NCBI GenBank assembly: GCA_009760855.2
Contig: WPIO01000144.1
Span: 126,001 to 190,000 of the forward strand
DNA length: 64,000 nucleotides
Reading direction: 5' to 3'
From: Cristatella mucedo
Taxonomy: Eukaryota; Bryozoa; Phylactolaemata; Cristatellidae
The position numbers were made by a program, and so were the translations under genes. Positions 13,249 through 24,229 of the stretch are shown piece after piece. Below the pieces are notes generated by a model. That model searched no databases and had not been told where the DNA came from. It saw only the letters and a program-made list of their open reading frames with translations. The first letter of the stretch is position 1; the number at the start of each line of letters is the position of its first letter.

Positions 13249-14014
13249 TAACCTTAGGGCAGAGCATTCCTGGTAACGAGCCGCAGGTCTGAGCCGAAAG
13301 GCTATTGGAGTAGCCAGTCACGAGACTAGTCACCGGCGAACGTACGATAAAAAAAGCTGCCACAAGGTGATAGCCGGTACGTATGAGTCGATTCTGTCCA
13401 TGAGGGCGCGGGATGCGCTCCGGAACGTCGTGAGATTTACGCACGATGCGAGACATCAAATTCATCAGTGGGAACTAGCTCGGCGACGGCTCGTCCGTTT
13501 CTACGGCGAATGTTGTTACACATATTCAGGTAGCCGACGCAACGAGCGGTAACAATCGTGTCTGAATAAACGCTATACGACGCTGCCAGTCAGACACAAG
13601 TAGCTTCCCCCGATGAATAGTGCAGTAATGCCGCCATCCGCAGCCGTCAACGACTATCCAGCGGCTACTAGACATGGCGCGTGAGCCATCGGCGGTTATC
13701 TGCGCAGTATTGTGGCTTTGTCTGGTTTTAAGCATAAATACGAATTCAAAAAATTCAAATCGGTGTTTAGGCCAAGAAAATCTCCTAAGATTAGTTTTGA
13801 GATGAACTTGCGACGACCGCAGTGCTACGATTCCGCGTGCTGTCAGGCTCTGACGGCCGCCTGAGGGCGGGTCGAAAATAGAAGCCGACGCCGGCTAATG
13901 GGAAGTGTCATCCCATTGGTGAAAAGCGACCATGTGATCAACCGCCGCGCAATTATGAACTCGCTTGGCCGCCTGTAGGTACCATTCCTGTGCTTCGTCT
14001 GTGTGCTCGCGGAG
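13249..14014 (+). promoter_or_regulatory. Presumed promoter and 5' UTR region of wee1
   Basis: The region directly upstream of the wee1 start is CpG-rich towards its end. An inverted CCAAT motif (attgg) lies near 13914. The minimal ORF atgaactcgcttgg... at 13955-13978 ends 36 bp before the wee1 ATG, in the same frame. I cannot place the transcription start. Confidence 0.35.
13955..13978 (+). other. Seven-codon upstream ORF before wee1
   Basis: ATG at 13955 and TAG at 13976-13978, in frame with the wee1 start at 14015. The stop separates the two, so it both supports 14015 as the first usable in-frame ATG and could dampen translation if it lies in the leader. Confidence 0.4.
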
Positions 14015-17000
14015 ATGTCGGTTACGGCGGACGACGAGTTGTTCATTAAGCGACGAATTTTGACGGCTATTGCCGAGAATCTATCTCGGCCCGCTAAGCG
14101 AGCAACGGACAGTGAGTCGAGTACGTCTATCGCCAGCGTGGATCCCGATTTGGGTAGCAACGACTACTCCATTACGTCGTTGTCCACGCCGCCGAGACGT
14201 CCCATGCGGCTGAATCCCTCGTTTGCTGAAGAGGACTCGGGCGTCGAGTGGGAGGCTGCGCTGGCTTCTCCCGTTAAGCGAGACAGCTGTAGCGTGAAGA
14301 GGATATCGAGATCGCGAACGCGCCTGCCCGGCGACTCGGAAAATTGTTGCGATACAACAGGTGAGTCGCCTTATAGTCCCATGCGTGCGCGCGCTGACGC
14401 AGTACCGAGCCGACCGAGGCTACGGCGTATCCATTGCAACTCCTAATGCCATTAGCGTAACCGTTGCCTAGACGCTTAATCCGTTGCCCTGCCCGTCGGC
14501 TTACGCTGCGGCCCGTTTGCGCCGCGGCGTCGGTTTCGTGAACGCCGGCGCCACATTCGTTAGATTGTTGCTGTCTCGTCGCGACTGCGTCACTTCCAGC
14601 TACGCGTTCTCGTCTTGCCGGGCAGCTGGTCGCTATCTGCGCCAGCGCTAGCCCACTAGCAGCGGCCCCGCTGTATGCGAGAAGGCTGCGGTCCGCGTTC
14701 GGGCTGGGGCTGCTGGGGAGAACCGTCCGGGGTTTTAAACCCGCCCACGGCGCCCTGTGGACAGACAAAGAACAACAAGTGTCAGTCCATGTTTATACAG
14801 GACAATGCTTTTCTAACAATAGACGTGCTTCGTAAAAACACGGTAAAATACTGACTATAATGAGTCCATTGAGCAACGTCCGAGTGCCCCCGATGTGTCC
14901 GGAGGCAAAAAGTGAAGCCCGGCGTCAAACGGGCGTTTGCACACAGCTAGCTAGAGGCAGCGAAGAAAAGCCGGCATCCGCGTTCAGCCAAGCGACGCGT
15001 GCAGTGTCGTAGCAGCCGCATCGCTCCGGCCGCCTTCTCGAGAGTGTGCACTATGTGGCCGTTTTGCATGCTGTCTGCATGAGCAGACATTCCGACTCCA
15101 TCGCTATTGGTATCGGTGCCTGCGTAAGTGTGCTGCAGCCGGTGATTCCCAGCAGGTCGTCGGTTTGTCCCTCCGGGCCCGCATGCTTTCCCTAAAGCCG
15201 CGAGCCTCCTCCCCTCCCCCGTCCCGCCCCTTCCCTTGTCTGACCTGATGGGACTGTGGCTGTGGCTGACCAGATGGGACTTTTGAATTGCTTGCAGCTC
15301 CAGTGGCTGCATTTTAGTCGTGCACAGTAGGCCCGTGCGTTTTCTAGTTTTGATCTTGTGCTGCTGGCCCTAGCCTCTGTAGGTACCATCGAGCCTCCGA
15401 AAGTGAATAAGAAACCTATCATCATCGTGGCTGCCTACTTACTGATGGCACTCTTTTGTATCCATCTGGTCTGCTGTGTACCCTTTTAAATTTTTGTGCT
15501 TTGTGCTAGTCCTTTTTTCGTACTCCTAACCTTTATAAATGCACGTTTTGTATGTGCCAGCTAGCACACCGGCTTGGACGTATGTCGGCCCTGCATTTTG
15601 TTAGGCGACACAGCTATTGGTCTTTTTGGAGCTGGCCTCTGTCGCGCACCCTATTGGGCTCTGTGTTCAGTGTATACCGGCATCCGGAGCACTCTTGCTC
15701 TCAAGAAAGTGCCTGCTGCTCTCCTTTTCTTTCTGTTCCAGTCGATCTCTTTTATTTTCGTAGGGTTTCGTAATGAGCATCGTGTCGTGAAGCTTGTTTT
15801 ACTGCCACGAGTGGCTCCTCTCTGATCTCAAAGCTGCTTCACGGTGGTGACAGCGATAGCTCAGAATTGTGCCCTGTTTGTTCAATCCCGGCGCGACTTG
15901 AGGCCATTCTAAATACAGGAAGAAACCCGACTTATTTTGTCAGGTGTTTCAATGCTTTAGATCTCTCCGTAAGTCCTTCGTGTGAAGCTTAGTCTATAGG
16001 TTATCTTCAAGCTATGCAAGCTGGCTAGGAGTCTTACTGCAGTACCCACACCTCATTTTCAGAGATCTGCTTTTCGAGGCAATTTACTTTGTTTGCCTTG
16101 TCTTTTCGTTGTGTGCTGCTCGAATGAAGGTTTTCTCAATTAAAAGCCAGTGCACAGCCTTGAAATCGGTTAGCCTCTGCGATTTTGCTCTGTCATAATA
16201 GGTGTTCTATCTCTCTCAATCTCTGCTATGCTCTGTGCCTTTTGTGGCTCTAACTCAGTGGTTCTCAACCCTCCTAATATTACGACCTTTTAATGCAGGT
16301 CCTCATGTTGTGTCTACCCCCAACCATAAAATTATTGTGTGCGAAATGTAGAAATGCGGGTTTGGCGATGGTCTTAGGCGACCCATGTAAAAGAGTCGTT
16401 CGACTCTTAAAGGGGTTCGTAACCTACAGGTTGAGAACCTCTGCTCTAACTGAACCAACCTTTAAATATCTTGGGTACAAGGCTTGGGTGTGGTACCTTG
16501 GCTGCCATAGTTTTGGCTGTCGTGCGGCCGCTACAGCACATGTAAAGTGCATAGAGAGATATGTAGTTCTGTAAAGGTGCCATACAAATGAATTATTATT
16601 TTATTACTGTCAGCTCACTGATGTTCTGGCCACGATCAGAGGCCTATTGGTTCCCCAGTCCGTTATGCTATTTTCTTATGCTATGCTTTGAGTCTTTATT
16701 GCTGCAAACCAGTTACTCACTAGCTTGCCCTTTATGCCTTACAAAAACTAGGTATCCTATATGCTGCTGGTCGGCGGCAGGTAAACGATCTGAATTCCTG
16801 TTGATCTGACTTATAGTTTACTGCTCAATCGCCATCAATGCTTTATATAAGGAAATTGAATAGCTGTAAATGCAAGACTTAAGGGCCACTGTAAGTCGAA
16901 TTCTATGATTTATGCAAGAGCTTGTGTTTAATTTGTCGATCGTGTTGATTGATCTGGCATGAGTTGCAATCATTATTGCATGTTGCACGGTATATGGGAT

Positions 17001-18154
17001 TGAAAAAAGGTAGACTGAAAACATTTTATCCTACTAGTATTTTCTTTTTAAATTTCATACACACCAAGATAATATCGTAAAGCAAATCTTGCTTATTTTG
17101 AAAATGCATCGATAAATGTGTTCTTGAAGTAAAGCGCTTATTGTAGCACTAAGGAGCTTTGCTAACACAATAGCATTAGTATAATTTGTTTCTCCAACTA
17201 GTGTCATTATTTCTATGCCTCGATATGCATCTGACATGCAAGCTTGTTTATGACGTACTACTACTGTCAAGCCATGCTGTGTGGGCTGTTTGATTGCTTG
17301 CTTCTTAGTTTCTGTATCCACATACAGCTTTTGTAATAAGTGATGACAGGCAATTATTGACCTAGGATAATAGAGTAGCACATCTGAAATAGACAATCAA
17401 CAGGTAGCGCCTCTCTTTATTTTCGTAGCCCTTCGACCCTGCATCTATTTGTAGGTACAGCTGTCAGACCTAATCGAATTAAATGAACTTACCGTTGGAT
17501 AACTGCCATCGTTGTTGTTGCAGGCCTCACTGCCTTGGCTCATGCAACGCCAGTAACATCGCCGTTTACCCCACCGCACAAGAGGCTGCGATCGCTTAAT
17601 CTCGACGACAGTCCCCGAACACCTCGAAGCCTTCTAAAGCGACCGGCCTTAGCCACTGCGGTGACTCCTGTGCGAGGTGTCTTATTCGAAAGCGTGTGCA
17701 AATTCAGACCACGGCTTCTGGGTGGCCAGTGTGGCAGTACTACACGGGAGAGCCTTCGTCAATCCCAGCAGCCCCTGAAGGCCAACATTAATCCGTTTAC
17801 TCCGGACAACAATGGCCGGCTACGCCGGAAGAAGCAGCGCCTTTCCTGTGGAGAAATCAGTAGTGTCTGCTCTGCACCTACTGCAAGAAGCACTCCGGAG
17901 TCGAGGTGAACGCTCTTCTCCGGCTGCTGCATTGGCTGATGGCGAGTTGACTAGAGAAGGGCAAGCTTGCTGCTATGCTCTCTTTCTGTTGTGTTTGTAG
18001 TTTTGATAGTGGTACAAGTTCATTCCTGTTGGACGAACAGAACGTGTCAGATTGGACTGAGTCTTCTGCAGATTGGGTACGACTGACATATCTCCTTTTG
18101 CTGCAGACCTGTCTTTTGTCGTGCTCTTAGTACGAGATTATTAGCATATATGTG

Positions 18155-18211
<57 letters not shown>

Positions 18212-18241
18212 GTGTGTGTGCGTGTGTGTGTGCGTGTGTGT

Positions 18242-18301
<60 letters not shown>

Positions 18302-21300
18302 GTGTGTGCGTGCGTGCGTGCGTGCGTGCGTAATAGCCGTTAGAGCCTGCCGATGTAATTGTTTTTCTCCCCCAAAGTTCACTCTGTTAAGGCGCCATGT
18401 GTGGTGATAATCGCGGCATAGTTCAGCCTCACTGCCGCGAATTCTGCTCGGCTCCTTTCATTTCGGCAGCAGTACGACAAAGGCTTGACTGTTGTAGCAG
18501 TTTAACTTGCTTCCTATATGTTTTAGCAAGCAGAAAAGCTGCCCTTAAAGGACATTAGTAATTCGCGATATAACGAGGAGTTCTACGAGCAGTGCAAGCT
18601 CGGAGATGGGGAGCACGGAAGCGTGTACAGGTGTGTGAACAAGCTCGACGGCTGCACGTATGCCGTCAAGAAGTCAAAGGTGCCCGTGGCTGGCAGTGTC
18701 TACGAGCGCTCGTCACTCCAGGAGGTGTATGCGCATGCAGTGCTCGGCAAGCATGCGCACGTCGTGCGCTACTACTCGGCCTGGTCTGAGGACGGCTATA
18801 TGTACATCCAGAACGAGTACTGCAATGGTAGGTGCTTGCTCCCTTCTCGGCTCCTTTCGCCGATTCTGTACCATCGTGCTGCTGCTGCTGGCGTTGCTTG
18901 CGTGACTGCCTTTCCTGCCCTTCAGCTCGATTAGCTGTCGGTGGCTTCATCGGGTCTCCTCCGTCTTGCCTTAGGAGGAAATCTCGCCGAAATCATAGCT
19001 GAGAATAGAAAGCGGGGCTGCTGTCTTACTGAGGCTGAGCTGAAGCAGCTGCTTCGGCATGTGGCACTCGGCTTGCAATACATCCATGGCCAGTACCTTG
19101 CTCACATGGACGTGAAACCTGGTAAGTCGAAATTGTCTCATCTGTCAGGTCGGAAGTCGATTCTGGCCAATCTTGCCATCGTTTTGCCTGCCTTCGGTTT
19201 TAGCAGTGGTGGTATTTTTTTTCATTGCAGGTAATATTTTTGTTCACTACAACGAACATCTGATGCAGTCGCCGGAGAGTGGTTTTGAAGAAGAAGACAG
19301 CTGTGACATGGACGTTGCCGAGAAGGTCACATACAAAATAGGTACTTAACTACAATGTGAATGTGTGAGATTTAATTAGGTGTGATGTTAATGAGTGATA
19401 TAAATAGATGTCTCTTCGATGCCGGTTTGTTATTCGGAAATGCTTTCTAATCATTAGCTGCACCATAAATATGCTTTCGCGTGTCGGAAATCTGCAAGTG
19501 CTTTGCCTACATTTTTAGGTGATCTTGGTCACGTGACGGCATTTTTGCAAGCCCCTGTTGACGAAGGGGATTGTCGCTACTTGCCAGCTGAACTTCTTCA
19601 GGACAGATATGACCACTTGCCAAAGGCTGACATATTTGCTCTAGGCTTAACTATTTATCAGGTGGTAAGTATCTCGTAAGCGTATCAGCAGTTAGCTGTC
19701 ATGATTGCTAGTTGCCCAAAATCTATCAGGATTCACAGGCTTTTTGGCAGCACAAATGCTGCTTTGCCCAGAACATGATAATGCTTTTTGCTGGTTTCAT
19801 GCAGGTTAGGCAATAACTTATGATTTTGCTTGTCTTGATGTGCTCTTGCGACTTATATAAGGATTGCATACTATTGCATAAAAATTAGCTGCTCGTTCTT
19901 AGATTAGCCCGTTTACCTCACTTGCTGACTTTTCCTTATTCCTTTTCAGTTAACATACCTTTTTTTTTTACTGTACATGGAAAGTGCCTACACTGTTCAA
20001 ATGTATAAATAATAATAATAATATACTTGATAAATTGCCCTGGTGGGGGGAGTAGATCTCATAGATAGGCCGGAGCCAATGAATGAAGGGACCTACAAGT
20101 AAGTGGCACAACCTTGAAGTCGATCCGTTGCTTGACTGGTGGCCACTGCAGGTCGGCGAGAAGTGGTGAGATGTGGCAGCTGCGACGCTCACGACGGACA
20201 AGCTAGCTGCAGAGTTTTGCACCAGCTGTAAGCACCCAATCGCACTTTCCAGAAGACCAGCAAGCAGCGTGTTGAAGACGTCGAGACGGGATCTCTCAAT
20301 GCAAGGACCAATTTTCATGTGGTATCCCCCTAACAAGCTCAAATTTTAGCAATGTTTTTTAGCCGAAAGCAGGCAGAATTGTCTGTGGAAGTAATGTGGT
20401 CGTCCAACGAAAGGTCACTTGGAATACGACGTAAATATTTCGTGCAGTTTTAACAGGAGATATGTTGGCAGAGCCGATTTTGAGCGTCAGCCTTTCCAAT
20501 TTCTGAATCGCACTTGGTTTGCCCATAACTGGAAAGTTGGTTTTATCACAATTCAATTTAAGAAAATTGGCTACCATCAACGTGCAGATGTCATCAATAC
20601 ATGCAACAAGGGAGCTGAGAAAATTTGATGCGCTTGAGGGCTGGGAGGGATCAAAGCAAAGGTACAGGTGAGTGTCATCTGCATAGAAGTGAAAGCCTAG
20701 ATTGTGCTTGGCAATCACATCGGCAAGAGGAAGAGTATAAACCGTGAAAAGAACAGGACCAAGCACAGAAGTTCCTCGTATTTAAGAGGTTCCTCGGATG
20801 GTTTTTGCCTATTCACATGAATACTCTGGAGTATCACACTGAGATAGGACCTGAATCATTGCAATTCAGTGCCAGTAATGCCCAGGCGAGATGAGAGGCG
20901 CTCAAGAATGACTTACATTTGAGATACTAAACACAAACCCAGTGTGATCCAGAGATTGGAAAGGCTGACTCTCAAAATTGGCTCTGCCAGCATATCTCCA
21001 GTTGAATCAGCTCGAAATCTAGGTGTCATATTCCAAAGCGACCTCTCGTTAGACGACCATATCAGCTCCACAGTCAAATCCGCCTATTTTCAGCTTCATA
21101 ACATTGCTAAAATTCGGGCTTGTTTAGATAAAGATACCGCGTCCAAGTTGGTCCATGCATTCGTGACATCCCGTCTCGACTTCTGCAACTCACTGCTTAC
21201 TGGCCTACCAGCATGTGCGATCAGGCGATTGCAGCTGGTGCAAAACTCTGCAGCTAGGCTTGTCTGTCGTGAGCGTCGCAGTTGCCACATTACTCCACTT

Positions 21301-23496
21301 CTCGCCGACCTGCACTGGCTACCAGTCAAGCAACGGATTGACTTCAAGGTTTTGTCGCTCACTTTTAGGTCACTTCATTCTATGGCTCCAGCCTATCTGT
21401 CAGATATACTACCCCATCAGGCCAAGCATCGTACCACCCGCTTTTCGGAATCCAACAGTCTCGAAATACCTCGTACAAACCTTAAATCCTTTGGAGACCG
21501 TGCATTTAGTTCATATGCTCCCAAAGCCTGGAACTCCCTCCCGACCTGCGTCAGAACATCCCCTGACCACATTTAAAAGGAACTTAAAAACACACCTATT
21601 TAGGACAGCATTTAGTGGGTCCCTGTGATTCGTCCTTGATGTGCTTATGAGTGCTGACACTGTGCATGCTGCCACTAACCACATTTGCATGCTGACCCTG
21701 TTCATGTCACCCCTAACCATATTATTCATTTCGTTTGTTTTTCAAGCATGATTTTACTTACCATTGCATTGCATTTCACTTTGCAGTAATTGTAAAGCGC
21801 CTAGAGAGAGATTAAGTTCTCTGAGGGCGCTTTATTAAGTGAATTATAATAATAATTATTATTCCTAAGTAGTTCGTTGAACACCCGCAACAATGCTAAC
21901 TCTGGGGAGTGATTAGCTCTATACCCAGACTGGAATTTACTAGCATGATTGAAGTTTCAATATATGAGTTCTGCTGGTCTGCCACGACTCTTTCCAGTGT
22001 CTATGATAGGAACGGTAGGAGGCAGATTGGGTGGAAGTTGCTCAAGTTCTCTTGGTCTAGCGTAGCTATCTTGATTAGTGGCCTGAACACAGCCTTCTTG
22101 AGAGGTTCAATGACATGACCTGAGGCTAATGACATATTTACGATGTTAGTTCAGTTAACATACCCTTTTTTACTGTACATGGGAAGTGCCTTTAAAGAGA
22201 TCTTGTTCTTGTAGTGCACTGTTCAAATGTATAATTAATAATAATAATATACTTGTTAAAGTGTCCTCAGAGAACTCAATCTCTTTCCAGGCGCTTTACA
22301 TTTGCTGCAAAGGAAGCACAATTGAATAGGTAGTGGTAGCATGCTCATTAAAAAAACACAAGAATAACGTGGTTAGGGGTGACATGCACAGGGTCATCAT
22401 GCAAGTATGGTTAGTGGCAGCATGCACAGTGTCAGCACGCATGAGCACATAAAGGACGAATCACATGGACTTAATAGATGTAATTAATATTGTCAGTATT
22501 AATTAATTAATTAGTGATGTCCTCTTTGAAATATCTCTGGAGAATATCTTGATGTTTTGTCCATTCATGTACGCAAATGATTTAACCTGTGCACAACTCG
22601 TTATTGAAATCGAAGGTTAGTTGGCTTTTTCGGCATTCTCATTTGTATGAGGTTTAACGTGCCTGTACTTTTCTGCAGGGTGGTGGTGACGATCTTCCAA
22701 AAAATGGGGATGCATGGCATGCCATTCGCCGTGGTGAGCTGCCACAGCTGACTAGATATTCTCAGGCCTTCAATGATCTTATCAAGGTTGGTAGCCTCAT
22801 GTGAGGCGATTCAGCCATTCACCTTCCTCAAGTTTTTGCTGTGCCCTGCGGACTTAGCTTCGGTGTCATTTCAGTGCAGTTCTAGCAACTTGTGCCCGAG
22901 CTCTTGACAGGTTTTGTTAAGCTTATGTCGTATTGACCTATTGACAATCCGTAATTTTAGAGCATGATTGACCCTGATCCTGCCATCCGACCGACAGCTG
23001 CAGCCGTTGCTAATCACCCGGTACTGTGTCCGCTATCCTCTCTTAGTCGTACAGAACTTTACCAGCGACTCAGCGAGGAACAGCTCAAGAACCAACTCTT
23101 GTCCAGGTAATGCCTGACTCTGACAATGCTTTGCTATGTTTTGGTGACTGTATTGATGAAGTACAGTGCAGATGTACACCTTTTTCTAATTCCAAAGCTG
23201 TCGATTCCAGCGTTTGATTATTGATAACAATCTGCAGTAGTTCTGGATAGGAAAGCATAGTACAAACTTTGAAACTGTTTGTTTTCCTTGTCAGGCAATT
23301 GAAAGAAGTGAGGCAGCAGAACAAGCTCAGCAAGATCAGTGGTAGCTTGTCTGCCACGGCTCTGCTTACCGAGCCTGTGGCAGGAAACAGCAGCACAGTG
23401 ACAACGGCTGCTGCTTCTCTCCCGGCAAACCAGAAAGGATCGAGGCAGAGTTCCGGTCGCTCATTTCCCAGGAGTATGAGTCTCACGGCCTTTTGA
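14015..23496 (+). CDS. wee1: Wee1-type inhibitory kinase, complete, ten coding exons
   Basis: Wee1 phosphorylates the inhibitory tyrosine of CDK1 in the nucleus and delays mitosis. Coding exons: 14015-14360, 17524-17905, 18001-18076, 18527-18827, 18975-19121, 19231-19341, 19519-19664, 22679-22786, 22961-23106, 23295-23496. All junctions are GT-AG and all phases fit, giving 654 residues (vertebrate Wee1 is similar). N-terminal part: EEDSGVE (72-78), SPVKR (85-89), [17 protein letters not shown] (130-146) and NINPFTPD (203-210), matching the order in vertebrate Wee1. Kinase: glycine loop GDGEHGSV (294-301), ATP lysine K316, alpha-C E334 in [10 protein letters not shown], hinge IQNEYCNGG, catalytic loop HMDVKPGN (D414, K416, N419), DLGHVT (D456) instead of DFG, and [12 protein letters not shown]. 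The C-terminus ends RSMSLTAF, like vertebrate Wee1. The 76-nt third exon has a weaker donor (gtacga) but is required by phase. The start is the first ATG after an in-frame stop at 13976. Myt1 is unlikely because there is no membrane segment and the N-terminal motifs are Wee1-like. Confidence 0.93.
16256..16443. mobile_element. hAT-type MITE with perfect 8-bp target duplication
   Basis: Terminal inverted repeats are cagtggttctcaacc at the left and ggttgagaacctctg at the right (14 of 15 match). They are flanked by identical 8-bp duplications ctctaact at 16248-16255 and 16444-16451, the hAT hallmark. At 188 bp it has no coding capacity and must have used a transposase in trans. The termini resemble those of Charlie/SPIN-type hAT families known from vertebrates. 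It lies in wee1 intron 1. Confidence 0.93.
16525..16604 (+). mobile_element. LINE-like solo tail, diverged
   Basis: It reads cacatgtaaagtgcatagag, then a shortened hairpin segment and aaatgaattattattttatt. The pattern fits an L2-like 3' end closer to the SINE beta tail than to family A. Confidence 0.5.
18155..18331. repeat. (GT)n microsatellite with GC interruptions in wee1 intron 3
   Basis: About 175 bp of TG repeats interrupted by cg units, ending in a (TGCG)n run, between the wee1 exons ending 18076 and starting 18527. Confidence 0.97.
19940..20036. mobile_element. Short repeat shared with 22145-22250
   Basis: The words gttaacata, ttttactgtacatgg, aagtgcct, cactgttcaaatgtataa and then AAT repeats occur here and again at 22145-22250. 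It looks like the 3' end of a further LINE or SINE family. The copy here lacks about 23 bp present in the other. Confidence 0.55.
20037..20935 (-). mobile_element. LINE family A fragment (RT and C-terminal part) in wee1 intron 7
   Basis: On the minus strand it encodes pieces of RT including [20 protein letters not shown] and of the C-terminal domain, with frameshifts. Positions 20037-20906 are closely similar to 29160-30034, including the same defects. It lies antisense to wee1. Confidence 0.85.
20936..21868 (+). mobile_element. LINE family A, 5'-truncated, in wee1 intron 7
   Basis: It begins within RT ([18 protein letters not shown]) and runs through the C-terminal domain, 3' UTR and tail with AAT/ATT-like end. 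The frame is open for about 210 codons and breaks near 21565 where other copies have extra bases. It seems to have inserted into the opposite-strand LINE whose parts flank it (20037-20935 and 21869-22140). Confidence 0.85.
21869..22144 (-). mobile_element. LINE family A fragment, N-terminal RT part
   Basis: On the minus strand this matches the region before and at the start of RT, aligning with minus-strand sequence at 62640-62860. It is probably the continuation of the fragment at 20037-20935. Confidence 0.65.
22145..22470 (-). mobile_element. LINE family A 3' UTR and tail, with a foreign repeat end
   Basis: From about 22230 the minus strand shows the LINE A tail (tttgctgcaaaggaagc, gcgctttac in antisense order) and 3' UTR to about 22470. 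The first 100 bp repeat the element at 19940-20036. Confidence 0.75.
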
Positions 23497-23518
23497 AGGC
23501 AGCTGTCGTCGGCTGACG

Positions 23519-24058
23519 ATGGGTGAAATACTCACATGCTCAAGGCTGGCAGTATGCACACTGCTCGTAGCCTTATGCTGTCTTCTGCTGCTGTTGCCAC
23601 ATCCGTCTTCTGCTGCCGTCGCAGCAGCTACAAGGTGCTCTTCTCCATATGGCACCGTGGTCTGGATTAAGTTGGTGGCGTCCTTTCATTCCTGGTGTTA
23701 CCATGCACCCTACCAGGGATGTACTGTTTTCCACTTTTGTTTTGTAAATGGCAGTACCATTCATTCATTCTTACTGGACTGCCTTGGTTCTCGTTGCTCT
23801 GTACAGTCACATGCTGACTGCAATAATGGAGTTGCAATTGTTTTTCGTTTATCATATAGGGAGAGGTGCAAGCACTGTGTCATTAGGTCATCACACTTTA
23901 GGCTAGATCGTGCTTGCTTTGTCTTTGCTCTTGAGCACAACCAAGGAGTCGCATCCTGCTATTATAAGATGTGCAGAATGTCATCCCCTACGGGTGCTTA
24001 CTGTCACAATAGGCAGCTCAGTCAATCCTTTGGTCTCATTACTGACTGGCTGTGTTAG
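23519..24058 (+). CDS. Cysteine-rich ORF in the wee1 3' region, secreted-like, uncertain
   Basis: A 179-codon frame starts 22 bp after the wee1 stop, with a good initiation context (acgATGG). Residues about 8-32 form a hydrophobic signal-peptide-like stretch (AVCTLLVALCCLLLLLPHP) ending in a small-residue region, followed by about 15 cysteines. No known domain. It ends before the polyadenylation signal at 24199, so it would be part of the wee1 3' UTR or a separate overlapping transcript. Its length is unusual for this window outside repeats, but chance remains quite possible. Confidence 0.25.
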   Translation: MGEILTCSRLAVCTLLVALCCLLLLLPHPSSAAVAAATRCSSPYGTVVWIKLVASFHSWCYHAPYQGCTVFHFCFVNGSTIHSFLLDCLGSRCSVQSHADCNNGVAIVFRLSYRERCKHCVIRSSHFRLDRACFVFALEHNQGVASCYYKMCRMSSPTGAYCHNRQLSQSFGLITDWLC

Positions 24059-24198
24059 TAATTGCTGAAGCAGATGGCCAAGCAGCTGTGGATGCCAAAT
24101 ATCTAAATAAGCTGCTTGCTCTGTGACATTGTTGTAGGAACATCATGTGTTGTACTTAATGTGACCTCAAGCACGAGTATGCAATACTTTTTTAAGCA

Positions 24199-24204
24199 AA
24201 TAAA
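24199..24204 (+). promoter_or_regulatory. Polyadenylation signal, probable for wee1
   Basis: AATAAA about 700 bp after the wee1 stop. A second AATAAA lies near 24563. Confidence 0.5.
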
Positions 24205-24229
24205 AGGATTTTGGTAGTCGATTCATTCG

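Larger units (their letters stand above)
14361..17523 (+). other. wee1 intron 1
   Basis: A 3.2-kb intron with donor gtgagt and acceptor ttgttgttgcag. Apart from the MITE at 16256-16443 and a LINE-like tail near 16530-16604 I see no gene. The first 400 bp remain GC-rich. Confidence 0.85.

Noticed and set aside
14274-14768. 164-codon minus-strand frame over wee1 exon 1
   Set aside because: Shadow of the wee1 coding strand and GC-rich intron start.
15552-15825. Hydrophobic frames in wee1 intron 1
   Set aside because: T-rich intron sequence; no splice support.
17860-18532. Alternative wee1 join using a donor at 17860 and acceptor at 18530
   Set aside because: It would keep frame but uses a poor donor (gtagtg) and skips the phase-matched exon at 18001-18076 with its strong acceptor.
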